From NCBI RefSeq assembly GCF_001613325.1, contig NZ_BDCD01000016.1:335958-399957 (forward strand): a DNA stretch of 64,000 nucleotides. Direction: 5' to 3'. The number at the start of each line of letters is the position of its first letter. Position 1 is the stretch's first letter. Under the pieces are notes generated by a model, which worked only from the letters and a program-made list of their open reading frames with translations, had not been told where the DNA came from and did no database searches. This DNA comes from Nocardia yamanashiensis NBRC 100130 (GTDB taxonomy: Bacteria; Actinomycetota; Actinomycetes; Mycobacteriales; Mycobacteriaceae). Positions 35,488-42,764 of this stretch are shown piece after piece. The position numbers and the translations under genes were made by a program.

Positions 35488-36468
35488 TCAGCGTTGGGTG
35501 TATACGCCGGTGGGGGTGGCGTGGTAGCCCTTGGCGCCGATGGTGAGTGCGAGTGGGCTGCACGGCTTTCGGCCCGCGCGGACCAGGCCGGCGATGGTGG
35601 GGAAGTCGTAGCGCGGGGTCCAGTGGAGGTCTCGGCGGGCGCGGGCGTTGACGTAGACGCGGTCCAGGGTGGGGAACATGTGCCAGCCCCGGGTTCGGTA
35701 GTCGGCGGCGATCTCGGGGTAGAGGCGGGCCATTACCGCGGGTGCGTTCACGGCTAGTTCGGGGAGGTCGGCCGGGGTGAACGGTGTTGTGGCGCTGAGG
35801 ATGTAGCGGCCGAAGCCGAGGGTGGGGGCCTGCTCGGCGGCCAGGAGGTGGGCGTCGACCACGTCGGCTATATCGATCCGGCGGTAGAGGAATTCGTTGG
35901 TTTTGAGGTTGGCGTCGGCGTAGCGGGCGCGGACTTCGTCGCGGTCGTCCGCTTCGGGAAAGAAGCGTGCGGTACGCAGGATCAGGATGGGCAGGCCGGA
36001 GTCACGGGCGGCCAGTTCGCAGAGATCCTCGGCAGCGATCTTGGTGGCGCCGTAGATATTGCGGACCACCGGGTGCACGTCCTCGGTGATCCATGCGGCG
36101 GGCGCACCCGGAGCAGGCGTCAACGCGCGGCCGAATGCACTGGTGCTGCTGGTGAACACGAAACTCCGCACCCCGGCCGCCGCGGCCGCCTCGAGCAGGG
36201 TGAGAGTGCCGGTCACATTGGTGTCGACGAAGTCCTGCCGGCCGTGCGAGCCCACATGCGGCTTGTGCAGGGTGGCGGTGTGCAACACCCGCGTCACCCC
36301 ATCGAGCGCCCGCCGCACCACATCCCGATCGGTAACGGACCCGATGACCGTCGTGAACTCCGACCCGAGCACATCAAGCCCGATCACCTCCTCCCCACGC
36401 TCCCGAAGCACCCGAACCAGCGCCTCCCCGAGATGCCCCGCACTCCCCGTAACCAGAAACCGCTCCAT
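35488..36468 (-). CDS. NAD-dependent epimerase/dehydratase family protein
   Basis: A 326-residue extended SDR. The N-terminal cofactor motif is TGSAGHLG, followed by the Ser/Thr in FTSSTSAFG and YGATK as the catalytic Tyr/Lys. The C-terminal half is substrate-binding (FFPEADDRDEVRARY, RRIDIADVVDAHLLA). The substrate is unknown; relatives act on nucleotide sugars or sterols. It is convergent with the SnoaL-like gene, and the region upstream of its start holds a long inverted repeat. Confidence 0.88.
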   Translation of the reverse strand: MERFLVTGSAGHLGEALVRVLRERGEEVIGLDVLGSEFTTVIGSVTDRDVVRRALDGVTRVLHTATLHKPHVGSHGRQDFVDTNVTGTLTLLEAAAAAGVRSFVFTSSTSAFGRALTPAPGAPAAWITEDVHPVVRNIYGATKIAAEDLCELAARDSGLPILILRTARFFPEADDRDEVRARYADANLKTNEFLYRRIDIADVVDAHLLAAEQAPTLGFGRYILSATTPFTPADLPELAVNAPAVMARLYPEIAADYRTRGWHMFPTLDRVYVNARARRDLHWTPRYDFPTIAGLVRAGRKPCSPLALTIGAKGYHATPTGVYTQR

Positions 36469-36516
36469 ACCCCTGCTCTACCAGACCGACCCCGTCCGTC
36501 TCGACCCGTTATCCCA

Positions 36517-36591
36517 GAGCCTTATGCTCCACTTTTCCCACCGGATACGAGGAAACCGCCCGAAACCCTGTAAAAGTGGAGCAAAAGGCTC
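36517..36591. repeat. Long inverted repeat, 20-bp arms
   Basis: GAGCCTTATGCTCCACTTTT (36517-36536) is the reverse complement of AAAAGTGGAGCAAAAGGCTC (36572-36591) except for one base, with 35 bp between. It lies between the divergent epimerase gene and a small membrane-protein gene, and is more AT-rich than its surroundings. It could be a structured leader, a terminator pair, a regulator site or the remnant of a small mobile repeat. Confidence 0.7.
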
Positions 36592-36612
36592 ATCGGCACG
36601 GAAGGGGTGTGT

Positions 36613-36972
36613 ATGCCGATCGAGGAAGCCCGCACGAGCCGCCTCGTCCTGTGGGCGGTCGCCGCCTGGGGTGCGATCGCCGCCGTGCTGACCGCACCGT
36701 TCGCCGCCGGACTGGTCGGCGTACTCTTCCGCTTCCCCATCCCCTTCGGCGAGCCCGCCCGCGGCCTCGAAGACATCCTGAACGCGATCATGGCCTCGGT
36801 CTTCTACCTGATCTGGGGCGAAGGCGTCATCCTGGCCGGACTGGGCGGCACCGCAGGCTATTTCATCGCCCGCCGATTCGGCCCGGGCCTGCTCCGCTCA
36901 CTGGCCCTCGCGGTCTCCGCGGCCTTCGGCCTAGCCCTGTTCGGCGGCTTGATCCTCGCGGCGATCGGCTGA
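36613..36972 (+). CDS. Small membrane protein of unknown function
   Basis: A 119-residue protein with three likely membrane segments (about residues 11-38, 54-82 and 92-117) and short charged loops. No family recognised. The ATG at 36613 follows GGAAGGGG at 6 bases. Its leader contains the long inverted repeat at 36517-36591. Its 3' end overlaps the convergent DUF5984-like gene by 42 bp. Confidence 0.75.
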   Translation: MPIEEARTSRLVLWAVAAWGAIAAVLTAPFAAGLVGVLFRFPIPFGEPARGLEDILNAIMASVFYLIWGEGVILAGLGGTAGYFIARRFGPGLLRSLALAVSAAFGLALFGGLILAAIG

Positions 36973-37380
36973 ACCCAGCAGCAACGGCAGCACGGCACGT
37001 ACCGCCTCCCAATCGGTGCCGACCGACCGCTGCAACGCCCGGGCCAGCCACGTGCTGCGATCGGCGTGTTCACGAACGAGCCCGGGCAGATCGAGTTCCA
37101 CCGACGGCGGCGCACCGGACGCGGTGAGGTGATCGACCCGCGCCTGCATCGCCGCGATCAGCCGATCGTGGAAACCGGTTATCTCCACCCACGGCTGGCC
37201 TTCCCGGCGGCCTTCGGTATCCGAGCGCTCGATCGTGTGCGCGGCATATCGCAGGAGTTCGATCCCGTCCGCTTCCAGGCAGTACCGCCCGTCGGTCAGC
37301 CCGAACCAATGGAAGGTTCGATCCCGTCCCCACGGACGCACCCGGTCGATCGGGGTGAGGTCGAATCGAATACGGAGCAC
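36931..37380 (-). CDS. DUF5984-like protein
   Basis: A 149-residue soluble protein. The N-terminal stretch with FDLTPIDRVRPWG, HWFGLTDGRYCLE and LLRYA resembles the DUF5984 family, found in actinobacteria and of unknown function. The C-terminal half is helical. The start is GTG at 37380. It is downstream of the L,D-transpeptidase but separated from it by a strong terminator, so it is probably a separate unit. Confidence 0.75.
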   Translation of the reverse strand: MLRIRFDLTPIDRVRPWGRDRTFHWFGLTDGRYCLEADGIELLRYAAHTIERSDTEGRREGQPWVEITGFHDRLIAAMQARVDHLTASGAPPSVELDLPGLVREHADRSTWLARALQRSVGTDWEAVRAVLPLLLGSADRREDQAAEQG

Positions 37381-37413
37381 CGGCTGATGGAACCGGATCA
37401 GCGGGGGAAGAGC

Positions 37414-37446
37414 AAGGCTCCCTCCTGGTTTACAGGAGGGAGCCTT
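37414..37446 (-). terminator. Strong terminator after the L,D-transpeptidase gene
   Basis: AAGGCTCCCTCCTG (37414-37427) and CAGGAGGGAGCCTT (37433-37446) form a perfect 14-bp stem with a 5-nt loop, 24 bp after the stop of the L,D-transpeptidase. It is nearly symmetric and could work in either direction; there is no long U-tract. Confidence 0.8.
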
Positions 37447-37469
37447 GGGAATACTTGCGGTGGTGCAGG

Positions 37470-37985
37470 TTACGTGACGACCTCTACGACGTCGCCGACG
37501 TTCATGTAGTTGAAGAACTCGCGGGCCCCGTCGGGGGTCATGCGGATGCAGCCGTGGGACTGTTTTTCCACCGGTCCGATGTGGAACGCGATGTCGCCGT
37601 TGAAGAACATGGCGTATTCCATCGGGGCGTTGTGCATGGTGCTCCAGTGGAAGGGCTTCTTGAGGAAGACCTTGAAGACGCCCGGCGGGGTTTCGTAGCC
37701 GGGCATACCGTGCGAGATGGGGGTGGGGCCGAAGACGACCTTGCCGTTATCCATCAACCAGGCCTCGTTGGTGCTGAGGCGCAGGCAGGCGCGCGCGGCG
37801 CCGCTGCACGGAGCTACGACCGGTGCGGGAGCGGTGTCCGGGATGATCGATGGAACACCCGGGACATCCGGTCCGCCCGGCCATAACGGGTCGGCGTGGG
37901 CGGGCGCGGTCGCGAGACCGGCGGTGGCGACACCGACCAGTACCGCGGAGCGCGCCATCGCGCCGAGAGAACGCTTGCTCATCAT
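37470..37985 (-). CDS. Secreted L,D-transpeptidase (YkuD domain)
   Basis: A 171-residue exported cell-wall enzyme that makes 3-3 peptidoglycan cross-links or attaches proteins. The signal peptide spans about residues 1-31, ending ATAPAHA. The YkuD domain (about 63-170) has the active-site motif SHGCIRM with His144 and Cys146, and GPTPISHGMPGYETPPG earlier. It is shorter than the main mycobacterial enzymes, having no Ig-like domains; small family members of this size are common. Start at the first of two ATGs (37985), with GAGAGG upstream. A strong terminator follows. Confidence 0.93.
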   Translation of the reverse strand: MMSKRSLGAMARSAVLVGVATAGLATAPAHADPLWPGGPDVPGVPSIIPDTAPAPVVAPCSGAARACLRLSTNEAWLMDNGKVVFGPTPISHGMPGYETPPGVFKVFLKKPFHWSTMHNAPMEYAMFFNGDIAFHIGPVEKQSHGCIRMTPDGAREFFNYMNVGDVVEVVT

Positions 37986-38182
37986 CGAGATTCAGACCTC
38001 TCTAGCCTTGCCCGCCACCCTTGCTGGTTCCGCCTGCGAGGGCGAAGGGACATCACGTTGGGACAAGCATGGGACCGTGGGAGGTACCGCTGATCATTCT
38101 TAACCGTGCCGAGCGGGATTCGTGGGACAAACCGCCACGGACGCGCCGACACGCGAGCCTGCGGGGGTGGACGCGCCGGTGA

Positions 38183-39376
38183 TCAGCGGATCGGCGGCAG
38201 GGTGCGTTCGTTCGGGTCGGCGCCGGCGGGCATGTGCGCGCCATTGTCGGGGACATTCGGGCGGGGCGCGTTGACCGAGCCCCGGATCTGCTGATCGGGC
38301 GGCGGATTGTCGCAATAGTTCCAGCGGCCGAGGGTGCCGTCCTGCACCACGTAGTGCGGGCTGGGCTTGGTCGAATACTGGCACCACGGCCGCATCCAGA
38401 TGTCCACGATGGTGTAGAACTCGTTGTCGTGCGCCGGAACTCCCATGGCCTGCGTCCCGGGCACCAGCGCGGGGAACAGCGCGCGCAGCGCGGGAATGCG
38501 CAGTTGCGCCGCCCGGACGATGGCGGTCATGGTGACCACCAGCCGCTGGATCGGATCGTCATTGCGGTCCAGGGTTTCCACCGCCACGGCCAGCTGCCCG
38601 GGCGCGCGATCGAGCAGCGTGCGCAATTCGGCGTTGGCGGCGTCGGCCTGATCGATCAGCGTGCGCGAATTACGGGTCAGGGTGCCCAGATCCGGTTGCG
38701 CCTGCGAGGTGGTCGAGGCGATGGTGCGCAGGCTCGCGATCAGATTGACCGTCTGCGGCAGCAGATTGTCCAGGCCGTGGGTGGCCAGGCTGACGCCGTC
38801 GATCAGCGCCCGCAGCTGTTCCTTGCCGCCGCTGAGCGCCGTGTCGAGCTCATCCAGGATGACGGCGTATTTGTCCGGATCGATCTGGGAGATCAGGTCG
38901 TTCGTGCTGGCGAGCGCCGCCCACACCGGCGTCGGCGTGCTGATCTGCTCGGGGTCGAAACGGATCACGTCCCCGTCGTGCAGGTACGGCGCGGTATCGG
39001 TGTGCGGCCGGAAGTCCAGGTACTGCTCCCCGGCACCCGACAGCGCCCCCACCGCGATGGCGGTATCGGCCGGAATCTTGTACTTGTCGTCGATGTCCGC
39101 GGTCGCGGCGATCCCCGCCCCGCCGTCGATGATGTCGACCGCCCGCACTTGCCCGACGCGATAGCCCCGCCACGTCACGTCATTGCCAGCCTGTAGCCCA
39201 CCCGAGCGATCGAGATGCACTGTGACGGCATAGGTTCCGCCCGGCAGCCGCACCCGCGCCACGTCCACCGCCAGATATCCGGCGCCGACCAGCAGGATGC
39301 CCACCAGGCTGAGATTGGAGATCAAGGTCTTGTGCTCACGCAGTACGCCCACGAACCCGCCTTCATTGCCGATCAC
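38183..39376 (-). CDS. Orphan MCE-family protein
   Basis: A 397-residue protein of the mammalian-cell-entry (MlaD-like) family. One N-terminal membrane segment (about residues 18-37) is followed by the MCE domain (about 45-125: GTYAVTVHLDRSGGLQAGNDVTWRGYRVGQV). A helical region then ends in a Pro/Asn-rich tail (NPPPDQQIRGSVNAPRPN). MCE proteins normally come in six-gene operons with two YrbE permeases; none are here. The start is uncertain: GTG at 39376, or GTG at 39352 with AAGGCGGG upstream. It may serve one of the genome's other MCE complexes. It follows the LuxR-type regulator gene, same strand, 50 bp. Confidence 0.88.
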   Translation of the reverse strand: MIGNEGGFVGVLREHKTLISNLSLVGILLVGAGYLAVDVARVRLPGGTYAVTVHLDRSGGLQAGNDVTWRGYRVGQVRAVDIIDGGAGIAATADIDDKYKIPADTAIAVGALSGAGEQYLDFRPHTDTAPYLHDGDVIRFDPEQISTPTPVWAALASTNDLISQIDPDKYAVILDELDTALSGGKEQLRALIDGVSLATHGLDNLLPQTVNLIASLRTIASTTSQAQPDLGTLTRNSRTLIDQADAANAELRTLLDRAPGQLAVAVETLDRNDDPIQRLVVTMTAIVRAAQLRIPALRALFPALVPGTQAMGVPAHDNEFYTIVDIWMRPWCQYSTKPSPHYVVQDGTLGRWNYCDNPPPDQQIRGSVNAPRPNVPDNGAHMPAGADPNERTLPPIR

Positions 39377-39426
39377 GGACAAAAAGTTCGGTGCACAGCA
39401 AACACTCGGCGAAACTGCGGGCAATA

Positions 39427-40107
39427 CTAGCCGGGGGTGCGGAGCAGACCCAGTTCGGCCGCGCGGACACCGATCTGGAACCGCGTGGCGACGCCGAGAC
39501 GCGCCATCAGGTCGGCGACATGCCGGCGATAGGTGCGCAGCGACACGCCCAGGCGGCGAGCGGCGGTCTCGTCCTTGAGGCCCAGCGCGAGGGTGTGCAG
39601 CACGGCGCGCAGGACTTCGTCGATCTCGGGACGGACCGGGTCCAGCGCGGTGGCCAGGCCCGCCGCCGATTCCCAGGCCAGGCGCGCGAATTGATCCAGG
39701 GCGCGCAGCAGCGCCGGTTCCCGGATCAGATAGGCGTACGGGTGCGCCGCGCCCGCACCGCTCCACAGCACCGCCAGCCGCCGGTCGATGATGAGCGCGT
39801 TGTGGAAGTCGTTGCCGGTGATCCGGATCTGCGCGCCCAGCGACGAATGCCGCAGCAGCGGTTGGCGGTCGCGGGCATCGAGATAGTCGGGGGAGTACAG
39901 CAGCCGCACCTGTTTCCCGGTGGCCGGCAGGTCACCCACCACCACCTGGCCGAGCCGGTAATGCGTGGGCGAACGGGTGGGATTCGAGACCGCCACCACC
40001 GCTTCGCGTTCGGCGCGCGAGAGCAGGCGCTGGACATCGTCGTCCCAGTGCCCGTCCTGGCTGAAGCGGACGATCCCGCCGCGCGCCGGCCTCGCGTCCC
40101 GCGTCAT
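39427..40107 (-). CDS. LuxR-type helix-turn-helix regulator
   Basis: A 226-residue regulator with a C-terminal LuxR-like helix-turn-helix (LALGLKDETAARRLGVSLRTYRRHVADLMARLGV) and an N-terminal domain with EREAVVAVSNP and RLLYSPDYLDARD, similar to the TrmB/phospholipase-D-like sensor regions of actinobacterial regulators. It is divergent from the acyl-CoA dehydrogenase pair across 116 bp, and probably controls it. The gap has a small palindrome, TGGCAG-CTTC-CTGCCA (40168-40183). Confidence 0.85.
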   Translation of the reverse strand: MTRDARPARGGIVRFSQDGHWDDDVQRLLSRAEREAVVAVSNPTRSPTHYRLGQVVVGDLPATGKQVRLLYSPDYLDARDRQPLLRHSSLGAQIRITGNDFHNALIIDRRLAVLWSGAGAAHPYAYLIREPALLRALDQFARLAWESAAGLATALDPVRPEIDEVLRAVLHTLALGLKDETAARRLGVSLRTYRRHVADLMARLGVATRFQIGVRAAELGLLRTPG

Positions 40108-40223
40108 GCTCCTGCCTCTCCGTTCACCTCATCATTACGGGCCGCGGTTCGCCGCTGTCAACGGTGATGGCAGCTTCCTGCCACGGCCCGCACCCAGGGC
40201 GCCCCGGTTCCTAGCGTCGGTGC

Positions 40224-41408
40224 ATGCACATCGATTTCACCGACGAGCAGCGGCAGCTGCGGAAACAATTGCGCGAGTACTTCGCGGAGCTGATGACACC
40301 CGAACGCCGGGCGGGGTTGCGGCGCGGGCCGGGCGGGGAGCACGGCGACGGCGCGGTCTACCGGGAGGTGGTGCGGCAGCTCGGGGCCGACGGGTGGCTG
40401 GTGCTGGGCTGGCCGCGCGAACACGGCGGGCAGGGGCGGTCCATGGTGGATCAGCTCATCTTCAACGACGAGGCCGCGGCGGCGGGGGTGCCGCTGCCGT
40501 ATCTGACCGTGAACACGGTGGGGCCGACCATCATGCGGTACGGGACGGCGGAACAGCGCGCGTACTACCTGCCGCGGATCGCCCGGGGCGAAATCCATTT
40601 CTCCATCGGGTATTCCGAGCCGGAAGCCGGGACCGATCTGGCTTCGCTGCGGACGCGCGCGGTGCGGGACGGGGACGAGTACGTGATCAACGGCGAGAAG
40701 ATGTGGACCAGCCTGATCGAGTACGCGGACTATGTGTGGCTGGCCGCGCGCACCGATCCGGCGGCGGGGAAGCACGGCGGGCTGTCGATCCTGGTGGTTC
40801 CCACCGGGGCGCAAGGGTTTTCGTGGACGAAGGTGCACACGATGGCCGGGGTCGGGACGAGCGCGACCTACTACTCGGGGGTGCGGGTGCCGGCGGAGAA
40901 CGTGGTCGGGGGCGTGAATCAGGGCTGGGCGCTGATCACCAATCAGCTCAATCACGAACGGGTGGCGTTGAGTTCGGCTGCGCCGCTGCGGGAATCGTTG
41001 CGGCAGGTGCGGGCGTGGGCGCAGCGGACGGCGGCCCCGGACGGCGGGCGGGTCATCGACGCCGAATGGGTGCGCCTCCACCTGGCCCGGGTGCACGCGC
41101 ACGCCGAGTATTTGAAGCTGCGGAACTGGCGGACGGCGGCGGCTGCCGATGCGGGGGAGCTCGGGCCCGCGGAGGCGTCGGCGACCAAGGTGTTCGGCAC
41201 CGAATTCGCCACGGAGGGTTACCGATTGCTCATGGAGGTGCTGGGCGCGGAATCGATGCTGCGGGAGGACGCGCCCGGGGCGCTGCTGCGCGGGCGCATC
41301 GAACGCTTCCACCGGTCCTCGCTGATTCTCACCTTCGGCGGCGGGGTCAACGAGGTGCAGCGCGACATCATCGCCAAGACCGCCCTCGCGCTGCCGGTCA
41401 CCCGCTGA
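40224..41408 (+). CDS. Acyl-CoA dehydrogenase, large subunit of a probable heteromeric pair
   Basis: A 394-residue flavoenzyme of the acyl-CoA dehydrogenase family. Landmarks are YSEPEAGTDLASLRTRA (FAD contact), NGEKMWTS and a C-terminal FGGGVNEVQRDIIA. A probable catalytic Glu lies in MEVLGAESM. It resembles the FadE28-type subunit that works with a smaller FadE29-type partner in steroid side-chain or branched-chain acyl-CoA oxidation. The next gene, 16 bp downstream, encodes just such a smaller partner. Confidence 0.9.
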   Translation: MHIDFTDEQRQLRKQLREYFAELMTPERRAGLRRGPGGEHGDGAVYREVVRQLGADGWLVLGWPREHGGQGRSMVDQLIFNDEAAAAGVPLPYLTVNTVGPTIMRYGTAEQRAYYLPRIARGEIHFSIGYSEPEAGTDLASLRTRAVRDGDEYVINGEKMWTSLIEYADYVWLAARTDPAAGKHGGLSILVVPTGAQGFSWTKVHTMAGVGTSATYYSGVRVPAENVVGGVNQGWALITNQLNHERVALSSAAPLRESLRQVRAWAQRTAAPDGGRVIDAEWVRLHLARVHAHAEYLKLRNWRTAAAADAGELGPAEASATKVFGTEFATEGYRLLMEVLGAESMLREDAPGALLRGRIERFHRSSLILTFGGGVNEVQRDIIAKTALALPVTR

Positions 41409-41424
41409 AAGAAGGAGTACGGCA

Positions 41425-42495
41425 ATGGATTTCGAATACACCGAAGCGCAGCGGGACCTGTCCGGGCTGGCCCGCGACCTGTGCGCCGAACGGGCCTGGA
41501 ACGCCACCGGATTCGACCCGGAGCTCTGGCGCGCCATGGCCGCCGCCGGTCTGCTCGATGCCGCGCTGCCCGAACCCGCCGGGGGTGCCGGGTTCGACGT
41601 GCTGGAGCAGTGCGCGATCCTGATCGAACTCGGCCGCACGCTCGCACCCGCGCCGTACGCGACCGGTATCGCGGTGGCGGCGGCGACCATCGCGCGCTTC
41701 GGGAACGAGGCGCAGGTACGGCGCTGGGTGGGGCCGGTGCTCGCCGGGGAGGCGACCATCGCACCGGCGCTGGCGCGCGGCGTGGTCGCGTTCGAAGCCG
41801 AACGGCAGGGCGAACTCTGGCGTATCGAGGGCGCGCAGTCGGTGGTCGCCGCGGGTGCGTTCGCGGGAGCGTTCCTGGTCGAGGCGCGAGCGGGCGCGGA
41901 TTCGCTACTGCTGCTGGTGGATCGCGATACCGACGGTGTGAGCGTCACCGCGCAACATGTCGTCGACGGTCATGACGCGGCACTGCTGGAACTGCGCGAT
42001 GTCGTCGTCGGCCCGGCGCACGCGCTCAGCGCTCCAGGAGCCGCCGCCTGGGCGTGTCGCCGCGCGACCATCGCCACCTGCGCCCATCAGCTCGGCGTGC
42101 TGACCCGCGCCCTCGAACTGACCTGCGAGTACGCCCGCACCAGAAAGCAATTCGACAAGCCGATCGGCGCCTTCCAGGCCGTGCGGCAGCGCCTGGCCGA
42201 TGCCTTCATCGACGTCGAAGCCGTCCGGCTCACGCTGTGGCAGGCGGCGTGGCGCGAATCCCGGGGTCTGCCCGCCGATTCCGAAATCGCCGTGGCCAAG
42301 TTCTGGGCGGCCGAAGCCGGGCACCGGGTGGCGCATACGGCCGTGCACGTGCACGCCAGTACCGGGATCTACCAGGACTATCCGCTGCAGCGTTATTTCC
42401 TGGCCGCCAAGCGCGCCGAATTCGAGTCCGGTTCCGCGGTTGCCCAGCTGCGCGGGCTCGGCCTGCTCTTGGCCGCCGAGCCCGCGGACGCCTGA
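41425..42495 (+). CDS. Acyl-CoA dehydrogenase, small partner subunit
   Basis: A 356-residue acyl-CoA dehydrogenase relative, shorter than usual (about 380-400). The C-terminal flavin-contact region is YARTRKQFDKPIGAFQAV, and HVHASTGIYQDYPLQRYFL is present. The middle domain is divergent and lacks the usual EPxAGSD motif. This is what is expected of FadE29-type subunits, which bind FAD together with the larger subunit in an alpha2beta2 enzyme. AAAGAAGGAG precedes the ATG. Its stop region is overlapped by a small antisense frame. Confidence 0.88.
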   Translation: MDFEYTEAQRDLSGLARDLCAERAWNATGFDPELWRAMAAAGLLDAALPEPAGGAGFDVLEQCAILIELGRTLAPAPYATGIAVAAATIARFGNEAQVRRWVGPVLAGEATIAPALARGVVAFEAERQGELWRIEGAQSVVAAGAFAGAFLVEARAGADSLLLLVDRDTDGVSVTAQHVVDGHDAALLELRDVVVGPAHALSAPGAAAWACRRATIATCAHQLGVLTRALELTCEYARTRKQFDKPIGAFQAVRQRLADAFIDVEAVRLTLWQAAWRESRGLPADSEIAVAKFWAAEAGHRVAHTAVHVHASTGIYQDYPLQRYFLAAKRAEFESGSAVAQLRGLGLLLAAEPADA

Positions 42496-42689
42496 GGCGC
42501 GATCACGCGGTCGGCGAGCAGACCGGCCCACCAGGTGATGCGGGCGCGGCCCAGGACCAGGCGGTCGCCCGCCGCGGTCCAGGCCTCGGCGGTGCTGCCG
42601 CCCAGGCGTGCCGTGGTGATCCGGGCATGTGTCCACCGCATGCGCACCCCTCGTGCCCACGCGGCCATGGCCGTCGCGTTCGCCGTCAC
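42393..42689 (-). CDS. Small hypothetical protein, tail antisense to the dehydrogenase gene
   Basis: A 98-residue frame starting at GTG 42689 with AGGGAGG five bases upstream, an unusually good ribosome site for this window. Its first 65 codons lie in the gap between genes and have the strong G/C third-position bias of real genes; the rest is antisense to the end of the acyl-CoA dehydrogenase. No family recognised, and no signal or membrane segment is certain. It fills most of the otherwise empty 42496-42764 interval. It could be real or chance. Confidence 0.4.
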   Translation of the reverse strand: MTANATAMAAWARGVRMRWTHARITTARLGGSTAEAWTAAGDRLVLGRARITWWAGLLADRVIAPQASAGSAAKSRPSPRSWATAEPDSNSARLAARK

Positions 42690-42764
42690 CGTGACCTCCC
42701 TTTTCATCGGTGGTGGCGTGAGGGAAACCCTGCCAGGCCCGGATAAAAAGCGAATAAACGTTCT

